This document shows positions 9,312-17,122 of a DNA stretch of 46,089 nucleotides, one piece after another (within the stretch, counting starts at the first letter, position 1; each line of letters starts with the position of its first letter). Origin of the DNA: an uncultured Bacilli bacterium (GTDB lineage: Bacteria; Bacillota_I; Bacilli_A; RF39; UBA660); the NCBI GenBank assembly GCA_949425635.1, contig CASPWD010000012.1:1-46089 (forward strand), read 5' to 3'. Made by a program: the position numbers and the translations under genes. The notes below the pieces were generated by a model that ran no database searches, was not told where the DNA came from, and was given only the letters and a program-made list of their open reading frames with translations.

Positions 9312-10040
9312 ATGGAAATAATTATAGGAATTTTAATACCGTTTATAGGAACTGTATTGGGTTCTTTGATGGTTTATTTTTTGAAAAAAAAGTTAAATAA
9401 AAATTTTGAAAGAATTATTTTGGGATTTGCAGCAGGTGTTATGGTGGCAGCTTCTATTTGGTCACTTTTAATTCCATCTATGGAGTCGATGGATAGCCAT
9501 GTATGGGTGCCAGCTAGTGTAGGATTAATTTTAGGTATTATGATATTTTATGTTTTAGATTTAATATTAAAAAAGAAGAATATAATTAATAGTGATAAGG
9601 TTGATAACTTAATGTTAGCAATTACGATACATAATATTCCAGAAGGTATGGCGGTGGGAGTCGCATTTGCATCTTATATAATGGGAACAGTTAGTTTAGC
9701 TTCTTGTATGGCTTTGGCAATAGGGATTGCGATACAAAATTTTCCAGAAGGAACGATAGTATCCATGCCTTTATATAAAAAAGGATATAGCAAGAATAAG
9801 GCTTTTCTTTATGGACTTATTTCAGCCGTATTTGAGCTTATAGGAGCAATAGTAACATTAATATTTACTAATTTTATTACAATAATATTACCTTATTTAT
9901 TAGCATTAGCTGCGGGAGCCATGTTTTATGTTGTAGTAATTGAATTAATTCCTGAGTCAGATAATGAAAATCATTTAAATGTAGTTGGATATTTAATAGG
10001 ATTTTTGATAATGATGATTTTAGATGTAACACTTGGTTAA
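9312..10040 (+). CDS. ZIP family divalent metal transporter
   Basis: A 242-aa membrane protein with about eight helices. The two ZIP signature helices are clear: HNIPEGMAVGVAF (TM4) and QNFPEGTIVSMPL (TM5), carrying the His, Asn and Glu residues that line the metal path. ZIP proteins import zinc, iron or manganese down a gradient. A TATAAT lies at 9294-9299 and the Shine-Dalgarno is GAGGAG. The adjacent downstream gene is a CDF metal exporter, so the pair may set cellular metal levels in both directions. Confidence 0.92.
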   Translation: MEIIIGILIPFIGTVLGSLMVYFLKKKLNKNFERIILGFAAGVMVAASIWSLLIPSMESMDSHVWVPASVGLILGIMIFYVLDLILKKKNIINSDKVDNLMLAITIHNIPEGMAVGVAFASYIMGTVSLASCMALAIGIAIQNFPEGTIVSMPLYKKGYSKNKAFLYGLISAVFELIGAIVTLIFTNFITIILPYLLALAAGAMFYVVVIELIPESDNENHLNVVGYLIGFLIMMILDVTLG

Positions 10041-10043
10041 TTA

Positions 10044-10052
10044 TGATATAAT
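10044..10052 (+). promoter_or_regulatory. Extended -10 promoter of the CDF gene
   Basis: TGATATAAT begins 3 nt after the stop of the ZIP gene. The expected start point (about 10059) makes the ATG at 10078 more likely than upstream in-frame starts. Confidence 0.6.
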
Positions 10053-10077
10053 GGTGTTTCTAATGGATGTGAATAAA

Positions 10078-10968
10078 ATGGATAGATTTAAAGAAACAAA
10101 GAAAGCTAGTATATTAGGGATAGTTGGAAATATATTTTTATTTATAATAAAGATTGTAGTAGGAGTTGTTTCAAGAAGTCAGGCAATGCTTGCTGATGCA
10201 ATGAATAGTGCTTCTGATATTTTAAGTTCAATAATGACTTATTTTGGTAATAAGGTAGCAGCTAAAGAGCCTGATGATGATCATAATTTAGGACATGGTA
10301 AAGCAGAGTATATTTATTCGATGTTAATAAGTATTACGATGGTGTTACTTGGAGCAAAGATGTTATATGATTCAGGAGTTTCAATCTTTGTTACAAGTGA
10401 ATATTATTTTACAATGTGGTTAGTTGTAGTATGTCTAGTTACGATAATAACCAAGATGGGATTATATTTGTATACTAATAAGATAGGTAAGAAATATAAT
10501 AATATATTGGTTGAAGCTAATAGTAAGGATCATCGTAATGATTGTGTTATAACTCTGTTTAATTTAGTATCAGCTATTTTGTCTTTATATAATATAAAAT
10601 ATGTCGATGGAATAGTTGGTGTTGGTATATCTTTATGGATAGTAATAACTGGTTTAAAGATATTTAAAGATAGTTATGATGTTTTAATGGATAAGACAAT
10701 TTCTTTAGAAACTAAAGATAAAGTAATGGAAATTGTTAAGAGTCATAAGGAAATATTGAAAGTTAATCATTTTAATGCAACACCAGTTGGATATATGTAT
10801 CAGGTAAGTTTTTCTATATTTGTAGATGGTAATATGTCGACTTTTGATAGTCATAGAATTGCTAATCAATTAGAAAGAGAAATAGATCGAATGGTTCCTG
10901 AAATATATTTAACAGTTATTCATGTAAATCCAGTAGAATCTAATATTGATAAAAAAGATACAAAGTAA
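10078..10968 (+). CDS. Cation diffusion facilitator (CDF) metal efflux protein, possibly Mn type
   Basis: About 296 aa, six-helix CDF fold plus C-terminal cytoplasmic domain. TM2 carries ADAMNSASDIL and TM5 carries DHRNDC. An N-x-x-x-D / D-x-x-x-D transport site, rather than the H/D site of zinc exporters, is reported for manganese-exporting CDFs such as MntE, so manganese efflux is a reasonable inference. The loop after TM2 has the conserved GHGKAEY. The C-terminal domain (residues ~210-290) resembles the CDF dimerisation domain. The start was moved from 10033 to 10078 to fit GGATGTGA and the promoter. Confidence 0.88.
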   Translation: MDRFKETKKASILGIVGNIFLFIIKIVVGVVSRSQAMLADAMNSASDILSSIMTYFGNKVAAKEPDDDHNLGHGKAEYIYSMLISITMVLLGAKMLYDSGVSIFVTSEYYFTMWLVVVCLVTIITKMGLYLYTNKIGKKYNNILVEANSKDHRNDCVITLFNLVSAILSLYNIKYVDGIVGVGISLWIVITGLKIFKDSYDVLMDKTISLETKDKVMEIVKSHKEILKVNHFNATPVGYMYQVSFSIFVDGNMSTFDSHRIANQLEREIDRMVPEIYLTVIHVNPVESNIDKKDTK

Positions 10969-10984
10969 TTTTTTGGTCTTTTTT
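10951..10984 (+). terminator. Terminator overlapping the stop codon of the CDF gene
   Basis: AAAAAAGA (10951-10958) pairs with TCTTTTTT (10977-10984). The stop codon lies in the loop. AT-rich stem, so weaker than the others. Confidence 0.5.
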
Positions 10985-11005
10985 ATGTGATGACATTTAA
11001 TTTTG

Positions 11006-11014
11006 TGTTAAAAT
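11006..11014 (+). promoter_or_regulatory. Extended -10 promoter of the desulfoferrodoxin gene
   Basis: TGTTAAAAT (one mismatch from TATAAT), 27 bases before the ATG, followed by Shine-Dalgarno GGAGGAAG. Confidence 0.5.
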
Positions 11015-11040
11015 AATAGATATAGATGGAGGAAGTAAGA

Positions 11041-11406
11041 ATGAAATTATTTAAATGTGAAAAATGTGGAAATATAATAGATTTAGTAGAAGGTAAGAGC
11101 GGTAACTTTATTTGTTGTGGTGAACCAATGAAAGAAATGGTTGCTAATACTGCCGATGCTGCTAAGGAAAAACATGTACCAGATTGTCATGTTGAAGATG
11201 AAATTGTTATTGTAACTATTGGAGAAGTTAAGCATCCTATGGAGAATGAACATTATATTGAATATGTTGTGGCTGAATATAAGGACTCAATAGTTAAGTA
11301 TATGTTGAAACCAGGAGAAGAACCTGAAGTATATTTTGATTATGAAGAAGGTATGAAGATATACGCTTATTGTAACTTACATGGTTTGTGGGTTAAGGAA
11401 TTATAA
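11041..11406 (+). CDS. dfx: Desulfoferrodoxin (two-iron superoxide reductase)
   Basis: Reduces superoxide to hydrogen peroxide without making oxygen, a typical defence of anaerobes. The N-terminal desulforedoxin-like domain holds the rubredoxin-like Fe site: C-x2-C (KCEKCGN) plus the CC pair (FICCGEP). The C-terminal domain holds the catalytic Fe(His)4Cys site: EKHVP, VKHPMENEHYIE and YCNLHGLW supply the His and Cys ligands, and the Lys of EKHVP is the usual active-site Lys. At 121 aa it is a full-length class I enzyme. The start at 11041 is set by GGAGGAAG; the ATG at 11026 lies before that site. It stands alone between promoter and terminator. Confidence 0.96.
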   Translation: MKLFKCEKCGNIIDLVEGKSGNFICCGEPMKEMVANTADAAKEKHVPDCHVEDEIVIVTIGEVKHPMENEHYIEYVVAEYKDSIVKYMLKPGEEPEVYFDYEEGMKIYAYCNLHGLWVKEL

Positions 11407-11415
11407 TAACATTAT

Positions 11416-11441
11416 AAGGTGACTATTAATGAGTCACTTTT
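11416..11441 (+). terminator. Rho-independent terminator of dfx
   Basis: AAGGTGACT (11416-11424) pairs with AGTCACTTT (11432-11440), one G-T pair. Confidence 0.75.
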
Positions 11442-11465
11442 GTTATGGTAGGAAGATGATTTTAG

Positions 11466-11852
11466 ATGGTAAGTCAATTAAATGAGAGTGCTAGAAAGAT
11501 TATTAATGCTAAGTTGAATGATTTAAGTAAAAGTAAGTTTAGAAGTAGTTTTCATTTGCATAAAAAAGAACTTTCTTACGTTGAAGAGAAGGGATTGGAA
11601 AAGATAAGAGAGCATGCTTATGAGTTTATAAATAAAAATTTAGTTCCAGCTGCTATTCCAAATGATGGAGCTCAGACACCAATGAAGAATCATCCTGTTT
11701 TTATAGCTCGTCATGCTACAGCGACATGTTGTCGCGGTTGTTTAGAAAAATGGCATCATATAAAAAAAGGAGTAAAATTAACTGATAATCAAATTAATTA
11801 TGTTGTAGAGTTAATAATGGAATGGATTATCAGAGATTATAATGGAAATTAA
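11466..11852 (+). CDS. DUF4186-like protein
   Basis: A 128-aa soluble protein. The centre and C-terminus, HATATCCRGCLEKWHHI followed by KGVKLTDNQINYVV and a short helix with W and an acidic residue, match my recollection of the DUF4186 family. In that family the CCRGCxxKWH segment is the most conserved part and could bind a metal through its cysteines and histidines. Function unknown. No promoter or close Shine-Dalgarno stands out (GGAAG is about 12 nt before the ATG). It lies between the dfx terminator and a decayed fragment. Confidence 0.65.
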   Translation: MVSQLNESARKIINAKLNDLSKSKFRSSFHLHKKELSYVEEKGLEKIREHAYEFINKNLVPAAIPNDGAQTPMKNHPVFIARHATATCCRGCLEKWHHIKKGVKLTDNQINYVVELIMEWIIRDYNGN

Positions 11853-11885
11853 AATGATATCTATCAACTTATCATATAACATACA

Positions 11886-12005
11886 ATGATAGGTCAGATT
11901 TTGCTAATAAAAAGAATGGTTATGAAAGGAAAAAACTTGGTTGAAATTAGTGAGTTGCTTGATATTAGCGTTGAAGATTTAACTAAACTTGTTGATTGTG
12001 AATAA
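11886..12005 (+). pseudogene. Fragment resembling the C-terminus of a Rpn/PD-(D/E)xK family protein
   Basis: A 39-codon frame from ATG 11886 ends in KRMVMKGKNLVEISELLDIS and VEDLTKLVD. The pattern M-x-x-KG-x-x-hxxIsxhhxIsxExlxkL is the usual tail of Rpn-type recombination-promoting nucleases and related putative transposases. The nuclease domain itself is absent: the upstream sequence has stops in this frame. It is most likely a leftover of a degraded gene, although a real small protein cannot be excluded. The stretch 11853-12147 otherwise holds only the terminator at 12025 and the promoter at 12097. Confidence 0.35.
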
Positions 12006-12024
12006 ATATAAAATGTATTGTAGG

Positions 12025-12058
12025 AAGTCCAAATATTAGATTATTTGGGCTTTTTTTT
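12025..12058 (+). terminator. Rho-independent terminator
   Basis: AAGTCCAAATA (12025-12035) pairs with TATTTGGGCTT (12042-12052), followed by eight T. Insulates the LysR operon from upstream transcription. Confidence 0.8.
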
Positions 12059-12096
12059 ATTATTATGATATCTGTTATAAAAAAAGCTTATAATAT

Positions 12097-12125
12097 TTGA
12101 CTATTTTATAAAAAGTTAATATAAT
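12097..12125 (+). promoter_or_regulatory. Near-consensus promoter of the LysR/radical-SAM/NADAR operon
   Basis: TTGACT (12097-12102), 17-nt spacer, TATAAT (12120-12125). This is one of the best sigma-A type promoters in the window. The leader is short and includes Shine-Dalgarno AGGGGTGA. Confidence 0.75.
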
Positions 12126-12147
12126 AACAAACCAAGGGGTGAAGTCT

Positions 12148-13047
12148 ATGAATAATACTGATTATAATCTGTATAAAATTTTCTTATATTTATATGAACA
12201 AAGGAGTATATCTAAAACCGCTAACTTACTTTATGTGTCTCAACCAGCGATAAGTTATAGTCTTAAAGAATTAGAAAATCAACTTGGTTATACATTGTTT
12301 TATCGTAATTCAAAAGGTATAGAACCAACAATGGAAGCTAAAGAGTTGTATTCTTATGTGTCAACCGCTTTTAATATTATGAAGTCTGGAGAAGAACATA
12401 TTAGAAATTTAAATAGTCTTAATATAGGAGTAATAAAGATAGGTACGCCGTCTCATATAGGAATTTTCTATCTATCATCATTTATAGCAGATTTTAGAAA
12501 AGTATATCCTGGAGTTAAATTTGAAATAGTAAGTAAATCAACTGCTGATATGGTTGAAATGCTTGAAACTAGAAAGATAGATTTAATAGTAGATACATTA
12601 CCTATTTCTACAACAAAGAAGACTGTAAAGAAGATTGCTTTAGCACGTTTACAGAATTGCTTTGCTTATAATAAGGATTCATTTCCAAAAGGAATTATTG
12701 ACAATGTTGAGGATTTAAAAAAATATCCACTTGTTTTACCTAGTGCTACTTCATCTATAAGATTGAAACTTGATGAATTTATGGAGTCTAAAAACACTAA
12801 ATTGTATCCTGTTTTTGAATCATGGACTACAGAGATGATGATTGAGATGGTAAGACGTGGTGTTGGTATTGGTTATTTTATAAAAAATGTTATAGATATT
12901 CAAAAAGACAAGGATAGTTTTGAAGTTATTACTTATGGAAATGAACTTCCTGCTGTAGATGTTTGTGCTGTTTATGTAGAAGAGTTTGCGACAACAGCAT
13001 TGAATAAATTTATCGAATTTATAAGTGAAAGCAAAGTAGGTGAATAG
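12148..13047 (+). CDS. LysR family transcriptional regulator
   Basis: A 299-aa regulator. The N-terminal winged helix-turn-helix is clear (RSISKTANLLYVSQPAISYS, then LKELENQLGYTLFYR), and from about residue 90 a periplasmic-binding-protein-like effector domain follows (IKIGTPSHIGIFYL onward). The effector is unknown. Unlike classical LysR genes it is not divergent from its target: its stop is followed after one base by the ATG of the radical-SAM gene, so it is the first gene of an operon and probably self-regulated. The ATG at 12148 is used because the GTG at 12139 is inside the Shine-Dalgarno. Confidence 0.92.
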   Translation: MNNTDYNLYKIFLYLYEQRSISKTANLLYVSQPAISYSLKELENQLGYTLFYRNSKGIEPTMEAKELYSYVSTAFNIMKSGEEHIRNLNSLNIGVIKIGTPSHIGIFYLSSFIADFRKVYPGVKFEIVSKSTADMVEMLETRKIDLIVDTLPISTTKKTVKKIALARLQNCFAYNKDSFPKGIIDNVEDLKKYPLVLPSATSSIRLKLDEFMESKNTKLYPVFESWTTEMMIEMVRRGVGIGYFIKNVIDIQKDKDSFEVITYGNELPAVDVCAVYVEEFATTALNKFIEFISESKVGE

Positions 13048-13048
13048 G

Positions 13049-14677
13049 ATGGGATATTTATTAAGTGATGAAAAAACAATAAATAGTGAAGATTTAAATA
13101 TAAGAAAAAAATTGTCAGATATATTTAGTGATTTACCTATGGACTTTCTTTCTAAAATGAGACATTTACAACCACAAATTGGATGTTTTAATAATTGTGG
13201 ATTTTGTAGCAAATTCTCAGTATGTAAAAGTGAGTATTGGGATGAAAAATCTTTAAGAAATATAATAAGTGCATTAAAAACTACTGCTTTAAATTATACA
13301 AGTGATGATTTGTTATTAGCTTGGGAAAGACAGGAACATCGTGTTGGAGTGATTTTTCCATATTTAAATAATGATATTGGTTCTTATCCTTATTTAGATA
13401 AATTTGTTGATTTGTGTTATAAAGAATTGGGAGTTAGAACACGTATTTCAACTGTTGGATATAGTAGATTTAATGAAAAGTTAAATGCAGTACATAAGAA
13501 GATTAATTCTTCAGCATCCTTATTTGCTTTAGCAGGAGTTAGATTATCCGTAAGCCAGTATGGACGTGTTTGGGAAGAAAAAGGAAATAATAATTCTTTA
13601 AAAGATTACGAACTTGATTTAACGAATTTTTTGAAAATATATAGACCTTACTTTGATATGTTTGGCTCAGGTTCAAGAAGAATGTGTGTTGAACTTAGAT
13701 ATAATCCATTAGTAATGAATAGTGAAGTATTAGAATTTAATTATAATGATAAATATATTATTGCAACTTCTAATTATTTATTTATTTCTAAGGAAGAAAA
13801 TGTAGAGTTTAAAGAGTCACATATAGCTAATCCGTATTTACATTCATTGGCATTAACAGAAAAACCAATTATTTTCGAAGAATACAATTTACCTTTTATG
13901 GCAAGTAAAAAAGAAGAACTAATTAAGTATTTAGATAATAATAGTTTAGACTATGAAAAAGATGTTGAAGTATATTTGTTTTCTAATAAAGATGGTAAAT
14001 ATTATGCAATTGAACCTAGAATTAAACATAATGGTAATTATGGCTTTAATATTTATCCTTTAACAGATGAAAGAAAGAAAAGTGGCTATATTGTTACAGA
14101 AAGATTCTTACTTAATGCTATTTATAAATTTAAATCTCGTTATAATATGGGACTAAGGGATGCTTATAAAAATAGTACATGGGATGATGTTGAAGCTGTT
14201 TTAAAAATAGTAAGCAAAGAAGCTCATAATTATAGAAAACGTGGTAAAATAGATAAAGCAGAGTATATTGATGAACATATATTACCAGTTCTAAAAACAT
14301 ATATTAATGCACTTAAAGGAGCTAATTATCCAGCGGATTGTTTCTTTGATAAGAAGTTTACAATTGATACTGGTATAATTTGTAATTTAGGACGTGCTAT
14401 TAATTATTTTAAAGGGTTGACTAGTTTTGTTAATGAACCTTTAACACCAACTCATGAACGTAATTATGGACGTCATTGTAGTACAATGAAACAAGAAAAT
14501 TATGTATGGAAGTTGGCTTGTGGTTTTAATAATACAATTAATATAGAAAAATTAGATTTATTTAAGACAGCATCTGTTGAAGGACAAACATCATTTAGAT
14601 ATGATATTAATATAGATGAGTTCAACAAAGTTGTAGATGAAAAAGAAAGATATTTATATCCTGGCGTGAAAGAGTGA
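13049..14677 (+). CDS. Divergent radical-SAM-like protein
   Basis: A 542-aa protein with a radical-SAM cluster motif C46-x3-C50-x2-C53 (GCFNNCGFCSKFSVC; an extra Cys at 59). Downstream segments look like the strands of a partial TIM barrel: VIFPYLNNDIGSYPYLDKFV, then VRTRISTVGYSRF and GVRLSVSQYGRVW. From about residue 230 there is a large C-terminal region I cannot assign. I do not recognise a subfamily and no substrate can be named. It is translationally coupled to the LysR gene (1-nt gap) and to the NADAR-DHH gene (4-nt gap), which is the best clue to its job: a shared nucleotide or nucleoside substrate. Confidence 0.75.
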   Translation: MGYLLSDEKTINSEDLNIRKKLSDIFSDLPMDFLSKMRHLQPQIGCFNNCGFCSKFSVCKSEYWDEKSLRNIISALKTTALNYTSDDLLLAWERQEHRVGVIFPYLNNDIGSYPYLDKFVDLCYKELGVRTRISTVGYSRFNEKLNAVHKKINSSASLFALAGVRLSVSQYGRVWEEKGNNNSLKDYELDLTNFLKIYRPYFDMFGSGSRRMCVELRYNPLVMNSEVLEFNYNDKYIIATSNYLFISKEENVEFKESHIANPYLHSLALTEKPIIFEEYNLPFMASKKEELIKYLDNNSLDYEKDVEVYLFSNKDGKYYAIEPRIKHNGNYGFNIYPLTDERKKSGYIVTERFLLNAIYKFKSRYNMGLRDAYKNSTWDDVEAVLKIVSKEAHNYRKRGKIDKAEYIDEHILPVLKTYINALKGANYPADCFFDKKFTIDTGIICNLGRAINYFKGLTSFVNEPLTPTHERNYGRHCSTMKQENYVWKLACGFNNTINIEKLDLFKTASVEGQTSFRYDINIDEFNKVVDEKERYLYPGVKE

Positions 14678-14681
14678 TAAT

Positions 14682-15986
14682 ATGACAATTGAGTTTTATA
14701 AAGAATTTGGAGATCTTGGTTATTTAGCAAATTATTCTAAGCATGGATTTACTAAAAATGGAGTTTTTTATAAAACTGTTGAACATTATTATCAATCAGA
14801 AAAATTTGATAATGAAGAAATAAAAAATAAGATAATAAATGCTGATACTCCTAAAGAAGCTTCTAATATAGGGAGAGATAGAAATAATATTCGTAAAGAG
14901 AACTTTAAAGGTATAAAGTTAGATGTAATGTATGATGGAGTCTTAGAGAAATTTAGACAAAATAGAGATATTGCTTACAAATTAATTGAAACTAGAAATA
15001 GTGAAATATGTGAAGCAACTATCGATGAATATTATTGGGGTATTGGGAAAGATAAAAGTGGAAAAAATAATATAGGAAAAATACTTGTTAAAGTAAGAGA
15101 AAAGATAAAAAGGGAAATTTTAGAAAATATTATAGAAAAGGCTAAAGAATGTGAGAAAGTTTATGTTGTTGGACATATGGTTCCTGATGCTGATTCAGTG
15201 TTTTCAAATTATTTATTAAGTAATATTTTAAATTCGTTTGATATTCATGCTATACCAGTTATTATTGATGATTATAAAATTTCTTCTAGTGATAAGTTAC
15301 TTATTGAAGATAATTTTAAAGAAAAAGTTGTTATTTTAAAAAAAGATCAATTAACTAATAATGATAAATTTATATTGGTTGATCACAATAATTTAGGTGG
15401 GTTAAATAAAGAGCAAGTTATTGGAGCGATAGATCATCATGTTATTAGTGGAGAAGTTTATGATACTATTGAGATGGAATATGCGAGTACAGGACTTTTA
15501 ATCTATGATTTATTTAAAGAGATATACAAATTTAATCAGTATGAAAAGTTGCTTGTTTGTTTAACTGTTTTAGCAGATACAGAGTATTTATGTAGTACGA
15601 GGTATAAAGAGGAAGATAGGCTTGTTTTTGAAAGTATAGGATTAGATTTAAATATTGATGAGTTTAAAAGAAAATATTTTGTTACTAATGATTTTTCAAA
15701 AGGAATAGAGGAAAGTTTACATAATAGTTATAAAGAATATAAAATAGAGGGTTCTATTATAAAAAGATATATGATTTATAGTTATAAAAGAGATTTTGAT
15801 TTGTATTTTGAAGAATATTTAGAGTATGTAAGAAATATGAATGATAGAGAAGTATTGCTAATATGGTGTGATTATGAGATGATGAAAACCTACTATTATT
15901 ATGATAATAATATAAGAGAGTTAGATTATATATTAACTAGCACTAATTTGATTTATAAAAAGTTGAAAGAAGAAGGCATACTATAA
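14682..15986 (+). CDS. NADAR - DHH phosphoesterase fusion protein
   Basis: A 434-aa two-domain protein. Residues 1-145 are a NADAR (YbiA-like) N-glycosidase domain: LANYSKHGF, GVFYKTVEHYYQSEKF, IGRDRNNIR, and the end motif YYWGIGKDKSGKNNIGKILV. Known NADAR proteins cut N-glycosidic bonds in riboflavin-pathway intermediates or remove ADP-ribose from guanine bases. Residues ~150-434 are a DHH-family phosphoesterase: GHMVPDADS (H165, D169, D171), VDHN (D234, H235), DHH (251-253) and ADT (D299), the metal ligands of the PPase/RecJ superfamily. The usual C-terminal GGGH-type DHHA1 signature is missing. I know no characterised fusion of this kind. Both active sites look intact. Confidence 0.85.
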   Translation: MTIEFYKEFGDLGYLANYSKHGFTKNGVFYKTVEHYYQSEKFDNEEIKNKIINADTPKEASNIGRDRNNIRKENFKGIKLDVMYDGVLEKFRQNRDIAYKLIETRNSEICEATIDEYYWGIGKDKSGKNNIGKILVKVREKIKREILENIIEKAKECEKVYVVGHMVPDADSVFSNYLLSNILNSFDIHAIPVIIDDYKISSSDKLLIEDNFKEKVVILKKDQLTNNDKFILVDHNNLGGLNKEQVIGAIDHHVISGEVYDTIEMEYASTGLLIYDLFKEIYKFNQYEKLLVCLTVLADTEYLCSTRYKEEDRLVFESIGLDLNIDEFKRKYFVTNDFSKGIEESLHNSYKEYKIEGSIIKRYMIYSYKRDFDLYFEEYLEYVRNMNDREVLLIWCDYEMMKTYYYYDNNIRELDYILTSTNLIYKKLKEEGIL

Positions 15987-16004
15987 TAATTAGTATGTCT
16001 TTTC
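15974..16004 (+). terminator. Terminator of the LysR/radical-SAM/NADAR operon
   Basis: AGGCATACTA (15974-15983) pairs with TAGTATGTCT (15991-16000). The stop codon is the start of the loop. Confidence 0.75.
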
Positions 16005-16023
16005 TTAATAAGGGGGGATTAGA

Positions 16024-17112
16024 ATGACCAATATAATGGATTATGTTAAAAAGTATGGGGATATTTCTTTTGATGAAGAAGAGTTTAATGAAGTAGATGC
16101 GGCAATACTTTCTTTAATATCCTACATTGATTTCTCAGGAATAATTGGAATGAATAAAAAGGGGCAGTATTTAAGAAATGCGTTGGATTATTTTTTGACA
16201 TATTATGATTTGAAAAGCTTTGCTAAAAAAGGAGTTGCTCGAAAAGATATAATTAAGCTATGTAGACTTATTAAAGATAAAGCAAGGTACAAAGATATTC
16301 TTCTTTATAATTATGTTTATAAATTAGGCTTTGACGAACAATTTGGAGCTATTACAATGAAATTGCCTAATAAAACAGTTATTATAAATTATGAAGGCAC
16401 TGATCATAATCTGGTAGGTTGGGAAGAAGATTTTGCGATGTGTTATAGAAATCTTGTACCTAGTGAAAGAGATGCTATTAAGTATATTAATAAAAGTGTA
16501 TCTTTATTTGATAAGGAAGTTATAGTTCTTGGTCATTCTAAAGGTGGTCATTTAAGTATGGTAGCTGGTATGGGAGCTATTTTACCTATAAGAATTAAAA
16601 TAAAGAAAATATATAATTTTGATGGACCTGGTTTAAGAAAAGAAATTATAAAATCGCACAAATATAAAAGAATAAAAGATAGATTAAATTATATTGTTCC
16701 TAATCATTCTATAGTTGGACTTATTTTGAGACATGACGATAATATAAAGGTTGTTAAGTCAGTAAAAAAAGATTTGAGTGCTCATTCTATATTTAATTGG
16801 GAAGTTTTAGATTATGCTTTTAAGGATGCAGTTTTGAGCAGATTAAGTAAAAATTTAGATAGTAGTATAGTAATGTGGTTAGATAGCCATGAAGATTGTG
16901 AAAGAGAAAAAATAGGTAAAGCTATATTTGAATTTTTAAGGAAAAATGGTCTTAATGATGTAAGTAATTTGATTAAGATTAGAACATTGTTTATGTTGTT
17001 GAAAAACAGTAAGGAATTAGACAATGAAACAAAGAAAGTCTTGGGAAATTTTATAAAATTTAATGTTGATTATATGAAACAGAATAAAAAAGAAAAAAGT
17101 TCTCTATCTTAG
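16024..17112 (+). CDS. DUF2974-type alpha/beta hydrolase
   Basis: A 362-aa protein with the layout of DUF2974 (Mbeg1-like) proteins: an N-terminal helical part (AAILSLISYIDFSGI), the strand INYEGTD followed by VGWEEDF, then the nucleophile elbow GHSKGGHLS with Ser172, and the strand IYNFDGPGL. This is an alpha/beta-hydrolase serine-hydrolase core, predicted to be an intracellular lipase or esterase with unknown substrate. No signal peptide. A very strong Shine-Dalgarno (six G) lies 6 bases before the ATG. Terminator overlaps its stop. Confidence 0.82.
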   Translation: MTNIMDYVKKYGDISFDEEEFNEVDAAILSLISYIDFSGIIGMNKKGQYLRNALDYFLTYYDLKSFAKKGVARKDIIKLCRLIKDKARYKDILLYNYVYKLGFDEQFGAITMKLPNKTVIINYEGTDHNLVGWEEDFAMCYRNLVPSERDAIKYINKSVSLFDKEVIVLGHSKGGHLSMVAGMGAILPIRIKIKKIYNFDGPGLRKEIIKSHKYKRIKDRLNYIVPNHSIVGLILRHDDNIKVVKSVKKDLSAHSIFNWEVLDYAFKDAVLSRLSKNLDSSIVMWLDSHEDCEREKIGKAIFEFLRKNGLNDVSNLIKIRTLFMLLKNSKELDNETKKVLGNFIKFNVDYMKQNKKEKSSLS

Positions 17113-17122
17113 GGAACTTTTT
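17096..17122. terminator. Bidirectional terminator between convergent genes
   Basis: AAAGTTCTCT (17096-17105) pairs with AGGGAACTTT (17111-17120), with A/T tails on both sides. It overlaps the DUF2974 stop codon (17110-17112) and touches the end of the minus-strand gene. Confidence 0.8.

Noticed and set aside
11886..12005. Calling this frame an antitoxin or a functional small protein
   Set aside because: It matches only the tail pattern of a larger family and has no partner gene, so a gene remnant is the simpler reading.
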